Shown: positions 8,442 through 17,863, numbered from the stretch's first letter. The stretch: 64,000 bases of DNA from Gardnerella greenwoodii 00703Dmash (GCF_000263635.1 NZ_ADEV01000004.1:124001-188000), one strand, 5' to 3'. Program-made: numbers and translations. Notes: generated by a model not told the origin, from the letters alone.

Positions 8442-9173
8442 ATGCAATATTCGTTTATGACGAAGTTGGCTGCAGAATTTATTGGCACTGCTATTCTTAT
8501 GATTTTTGGGAACGGTGCTGTTGCAAATGTTGAATTAAAAAATACTAAAGGACACCATGCTGGTTGGTTAAATATTGCCATGGGCTACGGTTTTGGCGTG
8601 ATGTTCCCAGTGCTAATGTTCGGAGGAATTTCCGAAGCGCATATCAATCCTGCTATGACGATTGCGCAAGCTGCAAATGGAATGTTTGAGTGGCAAAACG
8701 TTGCGCCTTATATTGTAGCTCAGCTTTTGGGCGCGTTGGTTGGACAGCTTATTGTGTACGTAACGTATTTGCCGCACTACAACGAAACTGAGGAGCCTGG
8801 AGCTATTCTTGGCACTTTCTGCACTACGGACGCTTATAACAACAAGCTTAATTACTTCCTTAACGAATTCTTCGGCACGCTTGTGCTTGTTTTGGCAGCT
8901 CTTTGTTGCCTTAAGTCTCCATGGGGTGAGAAGAATTTGGCCGGTGCTTCAATCGTTGTTGGCTTCGTTGTTTGGGGTTTGGTGACTTCTATGGGCGGTC
9001 CAACTGGTCCTGCTTTGAATCCTGCGCGTGATCTTATGCCGCGTTTGCTTCACGCAATTTTGCCAATTCCACACAAGGGATCTTCTCGCTGGGGTGAAGC
9101 GTGGATCCCAGTTGTTGCTCCTACTGCTGGTGCAATCTTGGGCGTGGTTATGTATAAGTCGTTATTTGCATAA
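8442..9173 (+). CDS. glpF: MIP-family glycerol uptake facilitator
   Basis: 243 residues from the ATG at 8442, which has GAAGGA three bases upstream; the frame is open further upstream, but no better start is seen. It is an integral membrane channel with six predicted helices and the two half-helix NPA motifs of the aquaporin family: HINPAMTIA near residue 67 and LNPARDLMPR near residue 190. The Asp after the second NPAR is typical of aquaglyceroporins rather than water-only channels, so glycerol passage is likely. It is preceded by a leader containing a terminator and followed by its own terminator, and therefore is probably a single-gene unit with possible attenuation control. Confidence 0.9.
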   Translation: MQYSFMTKLAAEFIGTAILMIFGNGAVANVELKNTKGHHAGWLNIAMGYGFGVMFPVLMFGGISEAHINPAMTIAQAANGMFEWQNVAPYIVAQLLGALVGQLIVYVTYLPHYNETEEPGAILGTFCTTDAYNNKLNYFLNEFFGTLVLVLAALCCLKSPWGEKNLAGASIVVGFVVWGLVTSMGGPTGPALNPARDLMPRLLHAILPIPHKGSSRWGEAWIPVVAPTAGAILGVVMYKSLFA

Positions 9174-9200
9174 ACATTTGCTTTTAACCGCGATTGATTG

Positions 9201-9220
9201 CGGTTTATTGCGGTTTATTG
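9201..9220. repeat. 10 bp tandem duplication
   Basis: CGGTTTATTG occurs twice in direct succession just after the glpF stop codon. Confidence 0.8.
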
Positions 9221-9230
9221 CGATTGTAAG

Positions 9231-9274
9231 AAGCGCGTAATGCTAGTATGAATGCGTTACGCGCTTTTTATTTT
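9231..9274 (+). terminator. Intrinsic terminator of glpF
   Basis: Ten paired bases, AAGCGCGTAA (9231-9240) with TTACGCGCTT (9257-9266), followed by TTTATTTT. Confidence 0.85.
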
Positions 9275-9342
9275 GCAAGTTTATGCTTTGCAAGTTTGTG
9301 CTTATTAAAAAAGATATTGGAAGATATTAAGAAAGATATTAG
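9273..9342. repeat. Two neighbouring sets of tandem repeats before gluQ
   Basis: A 15-base unit TTGCAAGTTTATGCT is repeated once with one change (9273-9302). It is followed by three copies of an AAGATATT-based 10-11 base unit (9311-9342) directly upstream of the gluQ start. Confidence 0.8.
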
Positions 9343-9354
9343 AAAGACGAAATC

Positions 9355-10404
9355 ATGTTTTCGAAGTCAACTATTGCAATTGGTCGTTTTGCGCCGACTC
9401 CTTCCGGGCGTATGCATATTGGCAATATGGTAGCAATGTTGGCTGCGTGGCTCTCTGCAAAATCGCAAGGCGGCCACATGCTTTTACGTTTGGAAGATCT
9501 TGATATTGCGCGAATGCCGAAGGATGCTAGTGCGCGAGTTATTGACGATTTGAAATGGGCTGGTCTTGATTGGGTTGGTGAGCCTACTTATCAGCATGAG
9601 CGCACTGAAATCTACCAAGAAGCTCTTGAATCTCTAGAATCTTTGCAAGATGACGACGGAAATTCGTTAATCTACCCTTGTTTTTGCTCGCGTTCCGATA
9701 TTCGCGCAATCGCAGCTCCGCAAGAAGGCGACGGTTTTATACGCTACCCGGGTACGTGCAGAAATCTTCGCAAAATTTCGGAAGGCTTGGCGCAAATCGA
9801 AAAGCGTTTGCAAAATAATCAGCAACATTCTTTAAGGCTTGCTGTTCCATCGGCTGATTCGCCGCAAGCAAATATTGATTTTGAAGACGCGATCTTTGGC
9901 GCGCAATCTTTTAATATTGATCGCGATTTGGGGGATATGGTGATTCGCCGCGCGGATGGCGTTTTTTCTTATCAGCTTGCGGTTGTTGTTGACGATGTTT
10001 TGAGCGGAGTAAATGATATTGTGCGCGGACGCGATTTGCTGCGTTCTGCAGCGCTTCAGATTTGGATTGGTGAGCTGCTTGAAAAATCGGGATTTTTTGC
10101 GGCTCACGGCGTGCATTATGTGCGTCCGCAATTTGCGCACTTGCCGCTGATTGACAACGCACAAGGCGAGCGACTTGCAAAAAGTAAGCATTCGCTAGAT
10201 GTTGGTGCTCTTCGTGAATCTGGCTGGAGTGCCGAGCGCATGATTGGCTATTGTATGTATCTTTTGGGATACAAAAAGCCTGGTCAAAATCAGCCTGTAG
10301 ATATGAGTGCCGACGATGCGCTTGCGTTGTTTGAAAGCTTTGACACGCCGTGGGGTTCTGTTCGCGCAAACCTAGCCGACAAATCCGTGCCCTTCCTCGA
10401 CTAA
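9355..10404 (+). CDS. gluQ: GluQ-type glutamyl-tRNA synthetase paralogue (catalytic domain only)
   Basis: 349 residues. The start IGRFAPTPSGRMHIGNM is the class I synthetase signature (HIGN in place of HIGH), and ERLAKSKHSLDVGALR is the KMSKS-like loop. The protein has the Glu-activating Rossmann domain but lacks the C-terminal anticodon-binding domain, as in GluQ-Rs (YadB), which attaches glutamate to queuosine-34 of tRNA-Asp. Two Cys in YPCFCSR and a downstream Cys in GTCR could form the zinc site known in GluQ-Rs. At 349 residues it is longer than E. coli YadB. Whether this organism makes queuosine cannot be seen here. The ribosome-binding site is weak (AGAAAGAC). The YggS gene follows after 35 bases. 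Confidence 0.85.
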   Translation: MFSKSTIAIGRFAPTPSGRMHIGNMVAMLAAWLSAKSQGGHMLLRLEDLDIARMPKDASARVIDDLKWAGLDWVGEPTYQHERTEIYQEALESLESLQDDDGNSLIYPCFCSRSDIRAIAAPQEGDGFIRYPGTCRNLRKISEGLAQIEKRLQNNQQHSLRLAVPSADSPQANIDFEDAIFGAQSFNIDRDLGDMVIRRADGVFSYQLAVVVDDVLSGVNDIVRGRDLLRSAALQIWIGELLEKSGFFAAHGVHYVRPQFAHLPLIDNAQGERLAKSKHSLDVGALRESGWSAERMIGYCMYLLGYKKPGQNQPVDMSADDALALFESFDTPWGSVRANLADKSVPFLD

Positions 10405-10439
10405 ACTATGTAGTTAGGTTTGATAGATTGGGGCAATAA

Positions 10440-11240
10440 ATGGCATATATGACGCAAAAAGATTTAGCGAATACTGAGGTTGATTGTGTTCGCGCGCGTC
10501 AAATTGCCGACGGCGTGCACAGCGTGCAAGACGCCATTGTTCAAGCCGAATCGCATTATGGTCGCAAAGCTGAGTCGGTTACACTGCTTGCCGCAACTAA
10601 AACGCGAGATGTTGGCGAAATCATGGCAGCGCTTAAAGCTGGAGTGCGCGTAATTGGGGAAAATCGCCCGCAAGAAATCGTTGCAAAAGCCGAGATTTTA
10701 CGCGCACAAGCTGCTAGAGAAGGTTTAAGCGTTGGCGTGAACGGCGAAATTCCGCTCTACTTAATCGGTCAGCTGCAAAGTAATAAAATAAACAAAGTTT
10801 TACCACTTGCAAATGGTATTCAGTCGGTTGACGGCATTGAACTTGCGCAAAAAATATCTGCTCGCGCGCAAAATTTGGGACTTTGCACAAACGTTATGTT
10901 GGAAGTGAATGTTTCGGGAGAATCTACAAAATCCGGGTGCGCTCCCGAACGCGCGATTGACGAAGCTCTCGCTATATCTAGCCTGCCTGCGCTTAATTTG
11001 CGCGGATTTATGACTCTTGGAGCGCGAGTGGATGATGAAAAAATAGTGAGAAGTGGTTTCGCAAAATTGCGAGAAATTCGAGATTGTGTAAGTGGACAAC
11101 TCGCGCAAGATCATGATGGAAACTCTGCAAAATTAGAGCTTTCGATGGGAATGTCCGGCGATTTTGCGTGGGCGATTGCCGAAGGTTCAACAATGGTTAG
11201 AATCGGTTCGGCAATCTTTGGCCCACGCGCATTTGTGTAG
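10440..11240 (+). CDS. YggS-type pyridoxal phosphate homeostasis protein
   Basis: 266 residues. The family binds PLP on a conserved lysine and buffers vitamin B6 without known catalysis. Landmarks are LLAATKTRDVGEIMAAL (the PLP lysine is in AATKT), GENRPQEIVAKA, LIGQLQSNKINKVL, LEVNVSGESTKSGC, LRGFMTLGA and the C-terminal LSMGMSGDFAWAIAEGSTMVRIGSAIFGPR, all typical. The ATG at 10440 is preceded by TGGGGC; a second ATG three codons later is possible. It ends 38 bases from the convergent fumarylacetoacetate hydrolase homologue and is probably co-transcribed with gluQ. Confidence 0.93.
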   Translation: MAYMTQKDLANTEVDCVRARQIADGVHSVQDAIVQAESHYGRKAESVTLLAATKTRDVGEIMAALKAGVRVIGENRPQEIVAKAEILRAQAAREGLSVGVNGEIPLYLIGQLQSNKINKVLPLANGIQSVDGIELAQKISARAQNLGLCTNVMLEVNVSGESTKSGCAPERAIDEALAISSLPALNLRGFMTLGARVDDEKIVRSGFAKLREIRDCVSGQLAQDHDGNSAKLELSMGMSGDFAWAIAEGSTMVRIGSAIFGPRAFV

Positions 11241-11265
11241 TTTTAAGTCAAAGTTTTAAGTCAAA
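11240..11265. repeat. 13 bp perfect tandem duplication at the stop of the YggS gene
   Basis: GTTTTAAGTCAAA occurs twice with no spacer; the first base of the first copy is the last base of the TAG stop codon. It lies between two convergent genes. Confidence 0.9.
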
Positions 11266-11278
11266 TCGATGATTTTAG

Positions 11279-12094
11279 TTACGCATGCACAATCACATTG
11301 CGCAGCGAACCAATACCATCTACGTGTACAATCGCTTCGTCACCAGCTCGCAAAGTTCCAGCCGGGTACGGAGTTCCTGTCAAAATCACATCTCCCGGAA
11401 GAAGAGTTGAGAAGCTTGAAATTGCAGCAATTTGCTCAGGAATACTGTGAATAAGTCGAGCTGTAGTGCCGTCAGCTTCCGGCACATTTTCGCCATTAAG
11501 CGTAAACGAAATATGTGCATCGCGCCAATTTAGCTCGGTTGTAATCCAAGGTCCAAGCGGACAAGAAGTGTCGAAACCTTTTGCACGCGTCCACATTGGG
11601 TCACTTCCTGCGCAATCTCGTAAAGTTACGTCGTTTACGCACGTAAAACCAAAAACGTAATTCATTGCGGTATCTGCCGTTACGTTTTTGGCGATTTTGC
11701 CCATAACAACTGCCACTTCTGGCTCAAAATTCATATCGTTCGAAAAAGCAGGAATAACAATCGGATCGTCAGGTCCTATTACAGAAGTGCTCGGCTTTGT
11801 AAAAATCACCATATCTGCAGCAGTATGCGAAGAAGCCGCAGGAGAAGTAGCGCGCTCGTCATCGGAACGAGTATCGTAATTTTTTGCCAATCCGTACACT
11901 TTTGACGGAATCACAGGCACAAGCAAGCGCACGCCATCGGCGTCTAACGCGTAACGTTTACCAGTTGGTTTAACTCCTTGTGGACTTAAAGGATGCCCTT
12001 CAAGCGCTACTAAATAATCTTTACCGTCGGTTTCGTCTTTTTGAACGAAAGCGTATTGCGGAACTTCATTATATGAAAAACGTGCAATTCTCAT
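11279..12094 (-). CDS. Fumarylacetoacetate hydrolase-family protein
   Basis: 271 residues. The C-terminal two thirds match the FAH fold: VYGLAKNYDTR, FTKPSTSVIGPDDPIVIP, the metal-binding stretch MNFEPEVAVVMGK, YVFGFTCVNDVTLRD, RAKGFDTSCPLGPWI and the late LLPGDVILTGTPYPAG. Members hydrolyse or decarboxylate beta-diketo acids (for example acylpyruvates or oxaloacetate) with a divalent metal. Homologues of this size in Bifidobacterium are often named 2-hydroxyhepta-2,4-diene-1,7-dioate isomerase, but no aromatic degradation pathway is near, so an acylpyruvase or oxaloacetate decarboxylase (FAHD1-like) role seems more likely. It is divergent from clpB. Confidence 0.88.
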   Translation of the reverse strand: MRIARFSYNEVPQYAFVQKDETDGKDYLVALEGHPLSPQGVKPTGKRYALDADGVRLLVPVIPSKVYGLAKNYDTRSDDERATSPAASSHTAADMVIFTKPSTSVIGPDDPIVIPAFSNDMNFEPEVAVVMGKIAKNVTADTAMNYVFGFTCVNDVTLRDCAGSDPMWTRAKGFDTSCPLGPWITTELNWRDAHISFTLNGENVPEADGTTARLIHSIPEQIAAISSFSTLLPGDVILTGTPYPAGTLRAGDEAIVHVDGIGSLRNVIVHA

Positions 12095-12164
12095 GTTTTT
12101 AAGATTACGACATATTTACTACTTAATTAAATTATTTGCGTAAATTATTTGCGATTGAAAGTTC

Positions 12165-12193
12165 TTGAAAACAAAACTTGAGTCTAGTACACT
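12165..12193 (+). promoter_or_regulatory. clpB: clpB promoter
   Basis: TTGAAA at 12165-12170, a 17-base spacer and TACACT at 12188-12193. The HAIR operator lies over the spacer and the -10 hexamer, so a bound repressor would block RNA polymerase. Confidence 0.55.
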
Positions 12194-12197
12194 CAAG
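12177..12197. promoter_or_regulatory. HAIR operator for the HspR heat-shock repressor
   Basis: The sequence is exactly CTTGAGT, seven bases, ACTCAAG, the consensus of the HspR-associated inverted repeat found before dnaK and clpB operons in Streptomyces, Mycobacterium and Bifidobacterium. It sits about 190 bases upstream of clpB, the expected regulated gene. Confidence 0.9.
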
Positions 12198-12389
12198 TTT
12201 TAGGAATAAAGTTATAGGAAAATCTGTTATACGTATCAGATACATGAAAGTGAAAGCTCGTTAGAACTCGAAAGTATTGTCAAAAAGCTTGAAATTGCAA
12301 CGAGAGCTGCAATAAAAATTGCAATAAAAGTTGCAGCGATTTGACTTAACTGAAATGTGTTTTAGAGCTTTCGTGGAAATGAGGTAGAT

Positions 12390-14984
12390 ATGGAACAAAA
12401 GTTTACAACCTTAGCGCAAGACGCATTAAGCGACGCTGTGCAAAGTGCAGCGGCTGCTGGCAATGCGCAAGTTGACACTCTGCATTTGGCGGATGCCTTA
12501 CTTCGCCAAGAGCAGGGCGTTGTGCGTGCGCTTATTGCTCAGGCGGGGGCGGACGCGCAACAAATCGGTGCTGAAATTCGCAACGCATTAGTGGCATTGC
12601 CTTCATCTACTGGTTCAACTACAACTAAGCCAGATGCAAGTCGTCAGCTTTTGGCTGCGCTAAGCCAGGCAGAAAAAGAAATGCGCGCAATGGGAGACGA
12701 ATACGTTTCTACGGAACACATGCTTATTGGCATGGTTGCTAGCGCGCCAAACGCTGTTGCGGATATTTTCAAAAAGTACAATGTTAGCGCAGATGCGTTG
12801 CGAAAAGCTGTGCCAACCGTGCGTGGAGGTGCGAAAGTTACAAGCCCAGACGCGGAAGGCAACTACAAAGCGCTCGAAAAGTATTCTATTGATATGACTG
12901 CGCGCGCTCGCGAAGGAAAGCTTGACCCAGTAATTGGGCGCGATCAGGAAATTCGTCGTGTGATTCAGATTCTTTCTCGCCGCACGAAGAATAATCCTGT
13001 GCTAATTGGCGAGCCGGGCGTTGGTAAAACGGCAGTTGTAGAAGGATTGGCTCAGCGAATTGTGGCAGGAGATGTGCCTACGACTTTGCAAAACAAGCGT
13101 CTTATCAGTCTCGATTTAGCTTCGATGGTTGCAGGTTCGAAGTATCGCGGCGAGTTTGAGGAACGCTTAAAGGCAGTGTTGAAGGAAATCCAGCAATCAG
13201 ACGGTCAAATTATTACGTTTATTGATGAGATTCACACTGTTGTTGGCGCAGGATCTGCAGAAGGTTCAATGGATGCTGGCAATATGCTTAAGCCAATGCT
13301 TGCGCGCGGTGAGCTGCGCTTGGTTGGCGCAACTACGCTTAATGAGTATCGCGAGCATATTGAAAAGGATTCGGCGCTTGAACGCAGATTCCAGCAAGTG
13401 TTCGTTGGTGAGCCGTCTGTTGAAGACACGGTGACGATTTTGCGCGGACTTAAGCAACGTTACGAAGCGCACCACAAGGTGACTATTAGTGACGATGCAA
13501 TCGTAGCTGCAGCAACGCTTTCAAACCGCTATATTACCGGTCGTCAGCTTCCAGATAAGGCGATTGATTTGGTGGATGAAGCGGCAGCTCACTTGCGTAT
13601 GGAGCTTGATTCTCAGCCAGAAGAGATCGACGAATTGCAGCGCAAAGTTACGCGTCTTGAAATGGAAGAAATGCAATTAAAGAAAGCGGAAGATGCTGCT
13701 GCACGCGAACGCTTAGAAAAGTTGCAAGAAGAATTAGCTAACTCGCGCGAAAAGCTTGCTGGATTGAAAGCGCGTTGGGATGCGGAAAAGGCTGGCCATA
13801 ACAAGGTTGGTGATTTGCGAGCGCAACTCGACGCTAAGCGCGTAGAAGCCGACAAATTCACGCGTGAAGGCAATTTGGAGCAAGCAAGCCGTATTTTGTA
13901 TGGCGAAATTCCAAGCATTCAAAAAGCTTTGGAAGAAGCGGAGTCCGAGGCTGCTAATGCTAAGAGTGAAGCAAAAGAGCCGATGGTTCCAGACCAGGTT
14001 GATGCTGATTCTATTGCTGGAGTCGTTAGCGAATGGACGGGCATTCCTGTTGGTCGCTTGATGCAAGGCGAAAATGAGAAGCTGCTCAACATGGAAAAGG
14101 AGCTTTCTAAGCGCGTTGTTGGTCAAAGTGAAGCAATTCAGGCTATAGCGGATGCTGTGCGCAGAAGCCGTGCTGGAATTGCAGACCCGAATCGCCCAAC
14201 TGGTTCGTTCCTATTCTTGGGTCCTACTGGCGTTGGCAAGACGGAGCTTGCTAAGGCTCTTGCTGACTTTTTGTTTGACGACGAGCGTGCAATGGTTCGC
14301 ATTGATATGAGCGAGTACATGGAAAAGGCTTCCGTTTCGCGTCTAATCGGTGCCGCTCCTGGTTACATTGGCTATGAGGAAGGCGGCCAGCTTACTGAAG
14401 CTGTGCGTAGGCGTCCGTATTCTGTAGTGCTTTTTGACGAAGTTGAGAAGGCACATCCAGAAGTATTCGACGTTTTGTTGCAGGTTTTGGATGATGGTCG
14501 TTTGACTGACGGTCAGGGTAGAACGGTTGATTTTACGAATACGATTTTGATTATGACATCAAACTTGGGTTCGCAATTCCTCGTGCAAGAAGGCTTGGAC
14601 GATGCTGCTAAACGCAAGGCTGTTATGAATGCTGTTCATGCTGAGTTTAAGCCAGAGTTCATTAACCGTTTGGATGAGCTTGTTATGTTCCATCCGTTGA
14701 GCCGCGAAGAGCTTGGTGGAATTGTGGATATTCAAGTTCGTCAAGTGGCTGCACGCTTGAGTGATCGCCGTATTAGCTTGGATGTGAGTGATTCTGCTCG
14801 CGCTTGGCTTGCGGAGCATGGCTACGATCCAGTTTATGGTGCTCGTCCGTTGCGCAGATTGGTTCAAACGGAAATTGGCGATCAACTTGCGCGATTGCTG
14901 CTTTCTGGAAAGGTGCATGATGGCGCTCGCGTAGTTGCGGATTGTGCAGAGAGCGACGACCATGTGATCCTAAAGATTGCGTAG
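12390..14984 (+). CDS. clpB: ATP-dependent chaperone ClpB
   Basis: 864 residues, the standard length. This hexameric AAA+ disaggregase works with DnaK/DnaJ/GrpE to recover aggregated proteins after heat stress. The two Clp N-terminal repeats (residues 1-150) are followed by the first AAA domain with Walker A GEPGVGKT near residue 208 and Walker B LIDEIH in [16 protein letters not shown], the coiled-coil middle domain (about 400-530, rich in Glu, Lys and Ala), the second AAA domain with Walker A GPTGVGKT near residue 611 and [14 protein letters not shown], and the C-terminal small domain. No IGF-type ClpP loop is seen, as expected. GAGGTAGAT precedes the ATG. Heat control by HspR is supported by the perfect HAIR site. 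Confidence 0.98.
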   Translation: MEQKFTTLAQDALSDAVQSAAAAGNAQVDTLHLADALLRQEQGVVRALIAQAGADAQQIGAEIRNALVALPSSTGSTTTKPDASRQLLAALSQAEKEMRAMGDEYVSTEHMLIGMVASAPNAVADIFKKYNVSADALRKAVPTVRGGAKVTSPDAEGNYKALEKYSIDMTARAREGKLDPVIGRDQEIRRVIQILSRRTKNNPVLIGEPGVGKTAVVEGLAQRIVAGDVPTTLQNKRLISLDLASMVAGSKYRGEFEERLKAVLKEIQQSDGQIITFIDEIHTVVGAGSAEGSMDAGNMLKPMLARGELRLVGATTLNEYREHIEKDSALERRFQQVFVGEPSVEDTVTILRGLKQRYEAHHKVTISDDAIVAAATLSNRYITGRQLPDKAIDLVDEAAAHLRMELDSQPEEIDELQRKVTRLEMEEMQLKKAEDAAARERLEKLQEELANSREKLAGLKARWDAEKAGHNKVGDLRAQLDAKRVEADKFTREGNLEQASRILYGEIPSIQKALEEAESEAANAKSEAKEPMVPDQVDADSIAGVVSEWTGIPVGRLMQGENEKLLNMEKELSKRVVGQSEAIQAIADAVRRSRAGIADPNRPTGSFLFLGPTGVGKTELAKALADFLFDDERAMVRIDMSEYMEKASVSRLIGAAPGYIGYEEGGQLTEAVRRRPYSVVLFDEVEKAHPEVFDVLLQVLDDGRLTDGQGRTVDFTNTILIMTSNLGSQFLVQEGLDDAAKRKAVMNAVHAEFKPEFINRLDELVMFHPLSREELGGIVDIQVRQVAARLSDRRISLDVSDSARAWLAEHGYDPVYGARPLRRLVQTEIGDQLARLLLSGKVHDGARVVADCAESDDHVILKIA

Positions 14985-14998
14985 TGCCTGCATTCTTT

Positions 14999-15024
14999 AA
15001 TGTAGTCAAATAATGTAGTCAAAT
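14999..15024. repeat. 13 bp perfect tandem duplication after clpB
   Basis: AATGTAGTCAAAT occurs twice with no spacer, about 15 bases after the clpB stop codon. Confidence 0.9.
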
Positions 15025-15031
15025 AAAACAA

Positions 15032-15080
15032 AGCGTGCTGTTTGTTGGATTATTCCCCAGTAGACAGCGCGCTATTTTTG
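15032..15080 (+). terminator. clpB: Intrinsic terminator of clpB
   Basis: AGCGTGCTGT (15032-15041) pairs with ACAGCGCGCT (15064-15073) with one G-U pair, followed by ATTTTTG. Confidence 0.8.
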
Positions 15081-15309
15081 TATCTGAATAAAAAATATTT
15101 GTAGAATGAACTTGAAATAAAAAGGTGGAATTCCTCCTTAATTTTTCGAGTTACTGCTGATAATTGGCATTATCGAATATGCGTATCTTTTAAAATTTTA
15201 ATTGGTTTTTGTAAAAATCTATTTTTTTTTATATTGAATTATTATAAAATGCGTGTATGTATTCAAGGCTGAATACGTTATGAAGCAGATTGAAAATGGA
15301 GATACGAAT

Positions 15310-15441
15310 ATGTTCGCAAAGGAAGGATTTGCAATAGTTGCGCGTTCTACTGTTGTTTATGCTATGCCAATGTCAGCTTATGCTCAGATGAGTGGTTCCG
15401 TAGTTGGAATAGACAGAGAAAATATACGAAGTTGTAGGTAA
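15310..15441 (+). CDS. Small secreted-looking peptide upstream of ABC exporter
   Basis: 43 residues from the ATG at 15310, preceded by TGGAGA with 9 bases of spacing; the frame is open upstream to 15253 but without a ribosome-binding site. The peptide starts MFAKEGFAIVARSTVVYAMP and continues to SAYAQMSGSVV, which resembles a short signal or leader with an AYA-Q cleavage-like site, leaving about 18 residues ending in SCR. It is 26 bases upstream of the ABC ATPase gene in the same orientation. It could be an exported peptide, a leader that controls the operon, or the stump of a lost secreted protein. I do not recognise a family. Confidence 0.4.
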   Translation: MFAKEGFAIVARSTVVYAMPMSAYAQMSGSVVGIDRENIRSCR

Positions 15442-15467
15442 GTAGTCTAGTTATTAAGTGGGGAGAT

Positions 15468-16235
15468 ATGCAAGAATCATATACGGGCTCAGATGTGCAA
15501 CTTGTTAATGTGAATTTTTCGTATGGGAAAAAACAAATTTTGCATAATCTTTCTATAGATTTATCTTTTGGCATATGTGGTCTTTTGGGGCCAAATGGTG
15601 CTGGGAAAACTACTCTGCTTAACGTTATAGCGACGATTTATGCTCCCTCTAGTGGAAAACTTTTTGTTCATGGCTTTGATGTAACTGATCGTGCGGAAAG
15701 GGCTAAAGCTCGGTCAAATATTGGTTATTTGCCACAATCATTTGAACTTATGAATGCATCGAGTGTGTTAAAAAATGTTCAATATGCCGCATGGGCGCGA
15801 GGTTTATCGTGGAGTGCTGCGTATCAAGCTGCTTGGAATGCTCTCAAACAGGTTGGCTTGGAAAAACAAGCACATCGCATCGTTGCTAAAATATCAGGAG
15901 GTCAGCGTCAGCGTGCTGGTATTGCTTGTGTGATTGCTAGTCAGCCTGCAGTACTAATACTTGATGAGCCTACTGTTGGTTTAGATCCTGAGCAGCGTAT
16001 TGATATTCGTAATTTTCTTAAGTCTTATTCGCAAAAGCATACTGTTATTGTCAGTACACATTTAGTAGAAGATTTAGCAGTAATTGCGGATCGGGTTATA
16101 GTTCTTAATGAAGGAATTATATTGCTTGATGGGAAAATGGATAATCTTCTTCAATATGCTAATCGTGAAGATCTTATGGTAACTCCATGGGAATCAGGGT
16201 ATAGGCATTTGCTATCTAAATTTCATAAAAATTAG
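15468..16235 (+). CDS. ABC transporter ATP-binding protein
   Basis: 255 residues. A complete nucleotide-binding domain is visible: Walker A GPNGAGKTT near residue 41, signature ISGGQRQRAGIA, Walker B VLILDEPTVGLD, and the H-loop STHLVED. The sequence is of the ABC-2 exporter type (CcmA/BcrA-like), where the ATPase pairs with separate membrane proteins. GGGGAG lies just before the ATG. Two membrane proteins follow (gap of 71 bases, then an overlap), which completes an exporter. Substrate is unknown; the small peptide upstream is one candidate. Confidence 0.9.
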   Translation: MQESYTGSDVQLVNVNFSYGKKQILHNLSIDLSFGICGLLGPNGAGKTTLLNVIATIYAPSSGKLFVHGFDVTDRAERAKARSNIGYLPQSFELMNASSVLKNVQYAAWARGLSWSAAYQAAWNALKQVGLEKQAHRIVAKISGGQRQRAGIACVIASQPAVLILDEPTVGLDPEQRIDIRNFLKSYSQKHTVIVSTHLVEDLAVIADRVIVLNEGIILLDGKMDNLLQYANREDLMVTPWESGYRHLLSKFHKN

Positions 16236-16306
16236 TAGTAGCAGTAACTAGATATGTATAGTTTCTTATTTCGTTAATGTGGTAGCAAGTAGGGATGTGA
16301 TTAAAT

Positions 16307-17863
16307 ATGCGTCAATATTCTAACTTTTTAACTGAATTCGGATTTTTTACGAAAAGTCATAAGAAGTGCACGATTGTTTCACATATTATGTCACCATTAT
16401 CTCTAATAAGCAGTTGTATTTTTAGCTTATTTTTGATTGCATATCCTGTTTTTTTGGGTGTGGCAAATTTTTTAGCGCATAATAATAATTATGCGCTTTG
16501 GTTAAGAATTGATGTCACGTGGATGCATTGTTTGTCTGATATTGTTGCTTGCATTTTTGGCGCATGGTGTTCGTGTAAAGCTTGCTCGCCTAGATGTTTG
16601 GTTAATCCTGCGTGGTGTGCAGGAAAATCAGCCAGTCGTTACGCTATTCCTATACTAAAAGGCGCTATACTGTGCAGTTTGTTATATTGCGTAAGTATAT
16701 TGCCAACAGTAATTCAGAGTGATGTAAATATTACAAATTTCCCGTATTTTCCACTATTATGTGGAGGCGTGACGCCAAGTGCATTTTTTGCAATTGGTTT
16801 TACTTTAGGAGTAATTATTGGCAATCGTTGGGCAATTGTATTCTCAGCTTTATTATCTTTTGCAATAATTTGGTGCTGTATTTATGGCGTCATTATAATG
16901 CGTAATGGCACCATACCTCAAGGAGATATTTTTCCTAGATATTGGGGTAGTAGTTTATACGCAATACTTCCAGTGTCGGACGCTGGTATCGGCGCCGAGC
17001 CTGGTTTGCGAATGAACCCATGGTTGGTGGGTTTGCGCACGTTCTTTGTGTGTGTTGTTATCGTTTCATGTATTCTTTGTTGCGCGCATATTAGATATTT
17101 TTGGCAAAAGGGATCTTATTGGCGTATAAAAGCAATAAGTATTTCTTTAATTATGCCAATAGTATGTGCTTGTTGTATAGCTATGTGGGGTCCAAAACCT
17201 TGGATTCGCTCTGGACCTTTTGTGCCTCAGTGTACGACGTTTAAAGATACTGCTTTTTCTGTTTGTGTACATCCTGAAGAAGCTTATATTCGTAAACTTC
17301 GTGCTGTTAAACATTTGAAAACTGTTGCTTCTTGGTTTCCTAAGAATCAGAGAGATTCGCAAGGCAAAGGAATTGTGCTTGTACTGGGGAATGCGTTTAC
17401 TCCAACAAATACTGAAAAATCTTGGAATCTTACTAATAGTGGTTTAATAAAGTTACGTAATCTTAAAGCTACTGTTATTCAACAACAAACAGATACATTT
17501 GTTAGGCGTTCTGAGAAATATGGTGATATGACTGGTATCGCTCAAGAAGTGTTACAAAGATTTGTGCCTGCAAAATGTGCATCAAGTGCTATGAAAGAAG
17601 TATATGTAAAAAAGAATCTTGATTCAAACGCTTCTGTTACAGCATTTTTGCTTGCACAACTTCCTTCTCGTATAAGTAATGATGTGTATGGGTCATATGG
17701 ATTTATTCCAGGTGAAGCAAACGATAAAGTGGCTATGAGTATTAATAATGCTGATGATGCTAAGCTGAAACAATTTGTAAAAAATCATGTTAAAGAACTT
17801 AATCAATGCCTCATAACTCCACAACAAGTCTTATCGGAACTTGGTGATAAGCATGAAAAATAA
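16307..17863 (+). CDS. Polytopic membrane protein with large C-terminal extracytoplasmic domain, ABC-2 exporter partner
   Basis: 518 residues, not a family I can name. The first 295 residues hold about seven hydrophobic segments (for example PLSLISSCIFSLFLIAYPVF, FFAIGFTLGVIIG, FSALLSFAIIWCCIYGVII and ISISLIMPIVCACCIAMW) with many cysteines. Residues 296-518 are hydrophilic, contain four Cys and a motif FSVCVHPEEAYIRKLRAV, and probably face outside. AGGGATGTG precedes the ATG. The gene lies between the ATPase and a second membrane protein with which it overlaps by 11 bases, so it is most likely a permease subunit of that exporter. Visible base composition is more AT-rich than its neighbours. 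Confidence 0.7.
   Translation: MRQYSNFLTEFGFFTKSHKKCTIVSHIMSPLSLISSCIFSLFLIAYPVFLGVANFLAHNNNYALWLRIDVTWMHCLSDIVACIFGAWCSCKACSPRCLVNPAWCAGKSASRYAIPILKGAILCSLLYCVSILPTVIQSDVNITNFPYFPLLCGGVTPSAFFAIGFTLGVIIGNRWAIVFSALLSFAIIWCCIYGVIIMRNGTIPQGDIFPRYWGSSLYAILPVSDAGIGAEPGLRMNPWLVGLRTFFVCVVIVSCILCCAHIRYFWQKGSYWRIKAISISLIMPIVCACCIAMWGPKPWIRSGPFVPQCTTFKDTAFSVCVHPEEAYIRKLRAVKHLKTVASWFPKNQRDSQGKGIVLVLGNAFTPTNTEKSWNLTNSGLIKLRNLKATVIQQQTDTFVRRSEKYGDMTGIAQEVLQRFVPAKCASSAMKEVYVKKNLDSNASVTAFLLAQLPSRISNDVYGSYGFIPGEANDKVAMSINNADDAKLKQFVKNHVKELNQCLITPQQVLSELGDKHEK

Larger units (their letters stand above)
14985..15309. other. Intergenic region after clpB
   Basis: It holds a 13-base tandem duplication, the clpB terminator, an 18-base near-palindrome at 15121-15138 (AAGGTGGAATTCCTCCTT) and a very AT-rich stretch (15180-15250) that probably carries the promoter of the following peptide-ABC cassette. 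No other gene is seen. Confidence 0.5.

Noticed and set aside
15121..15138. AAGGAGG-containing palindrome as a minus-strand ribosome-binding site
   Set aside because: No start codon or open frame follows on the minus strand at a usable distance; kept only as a note on the intergenic region.
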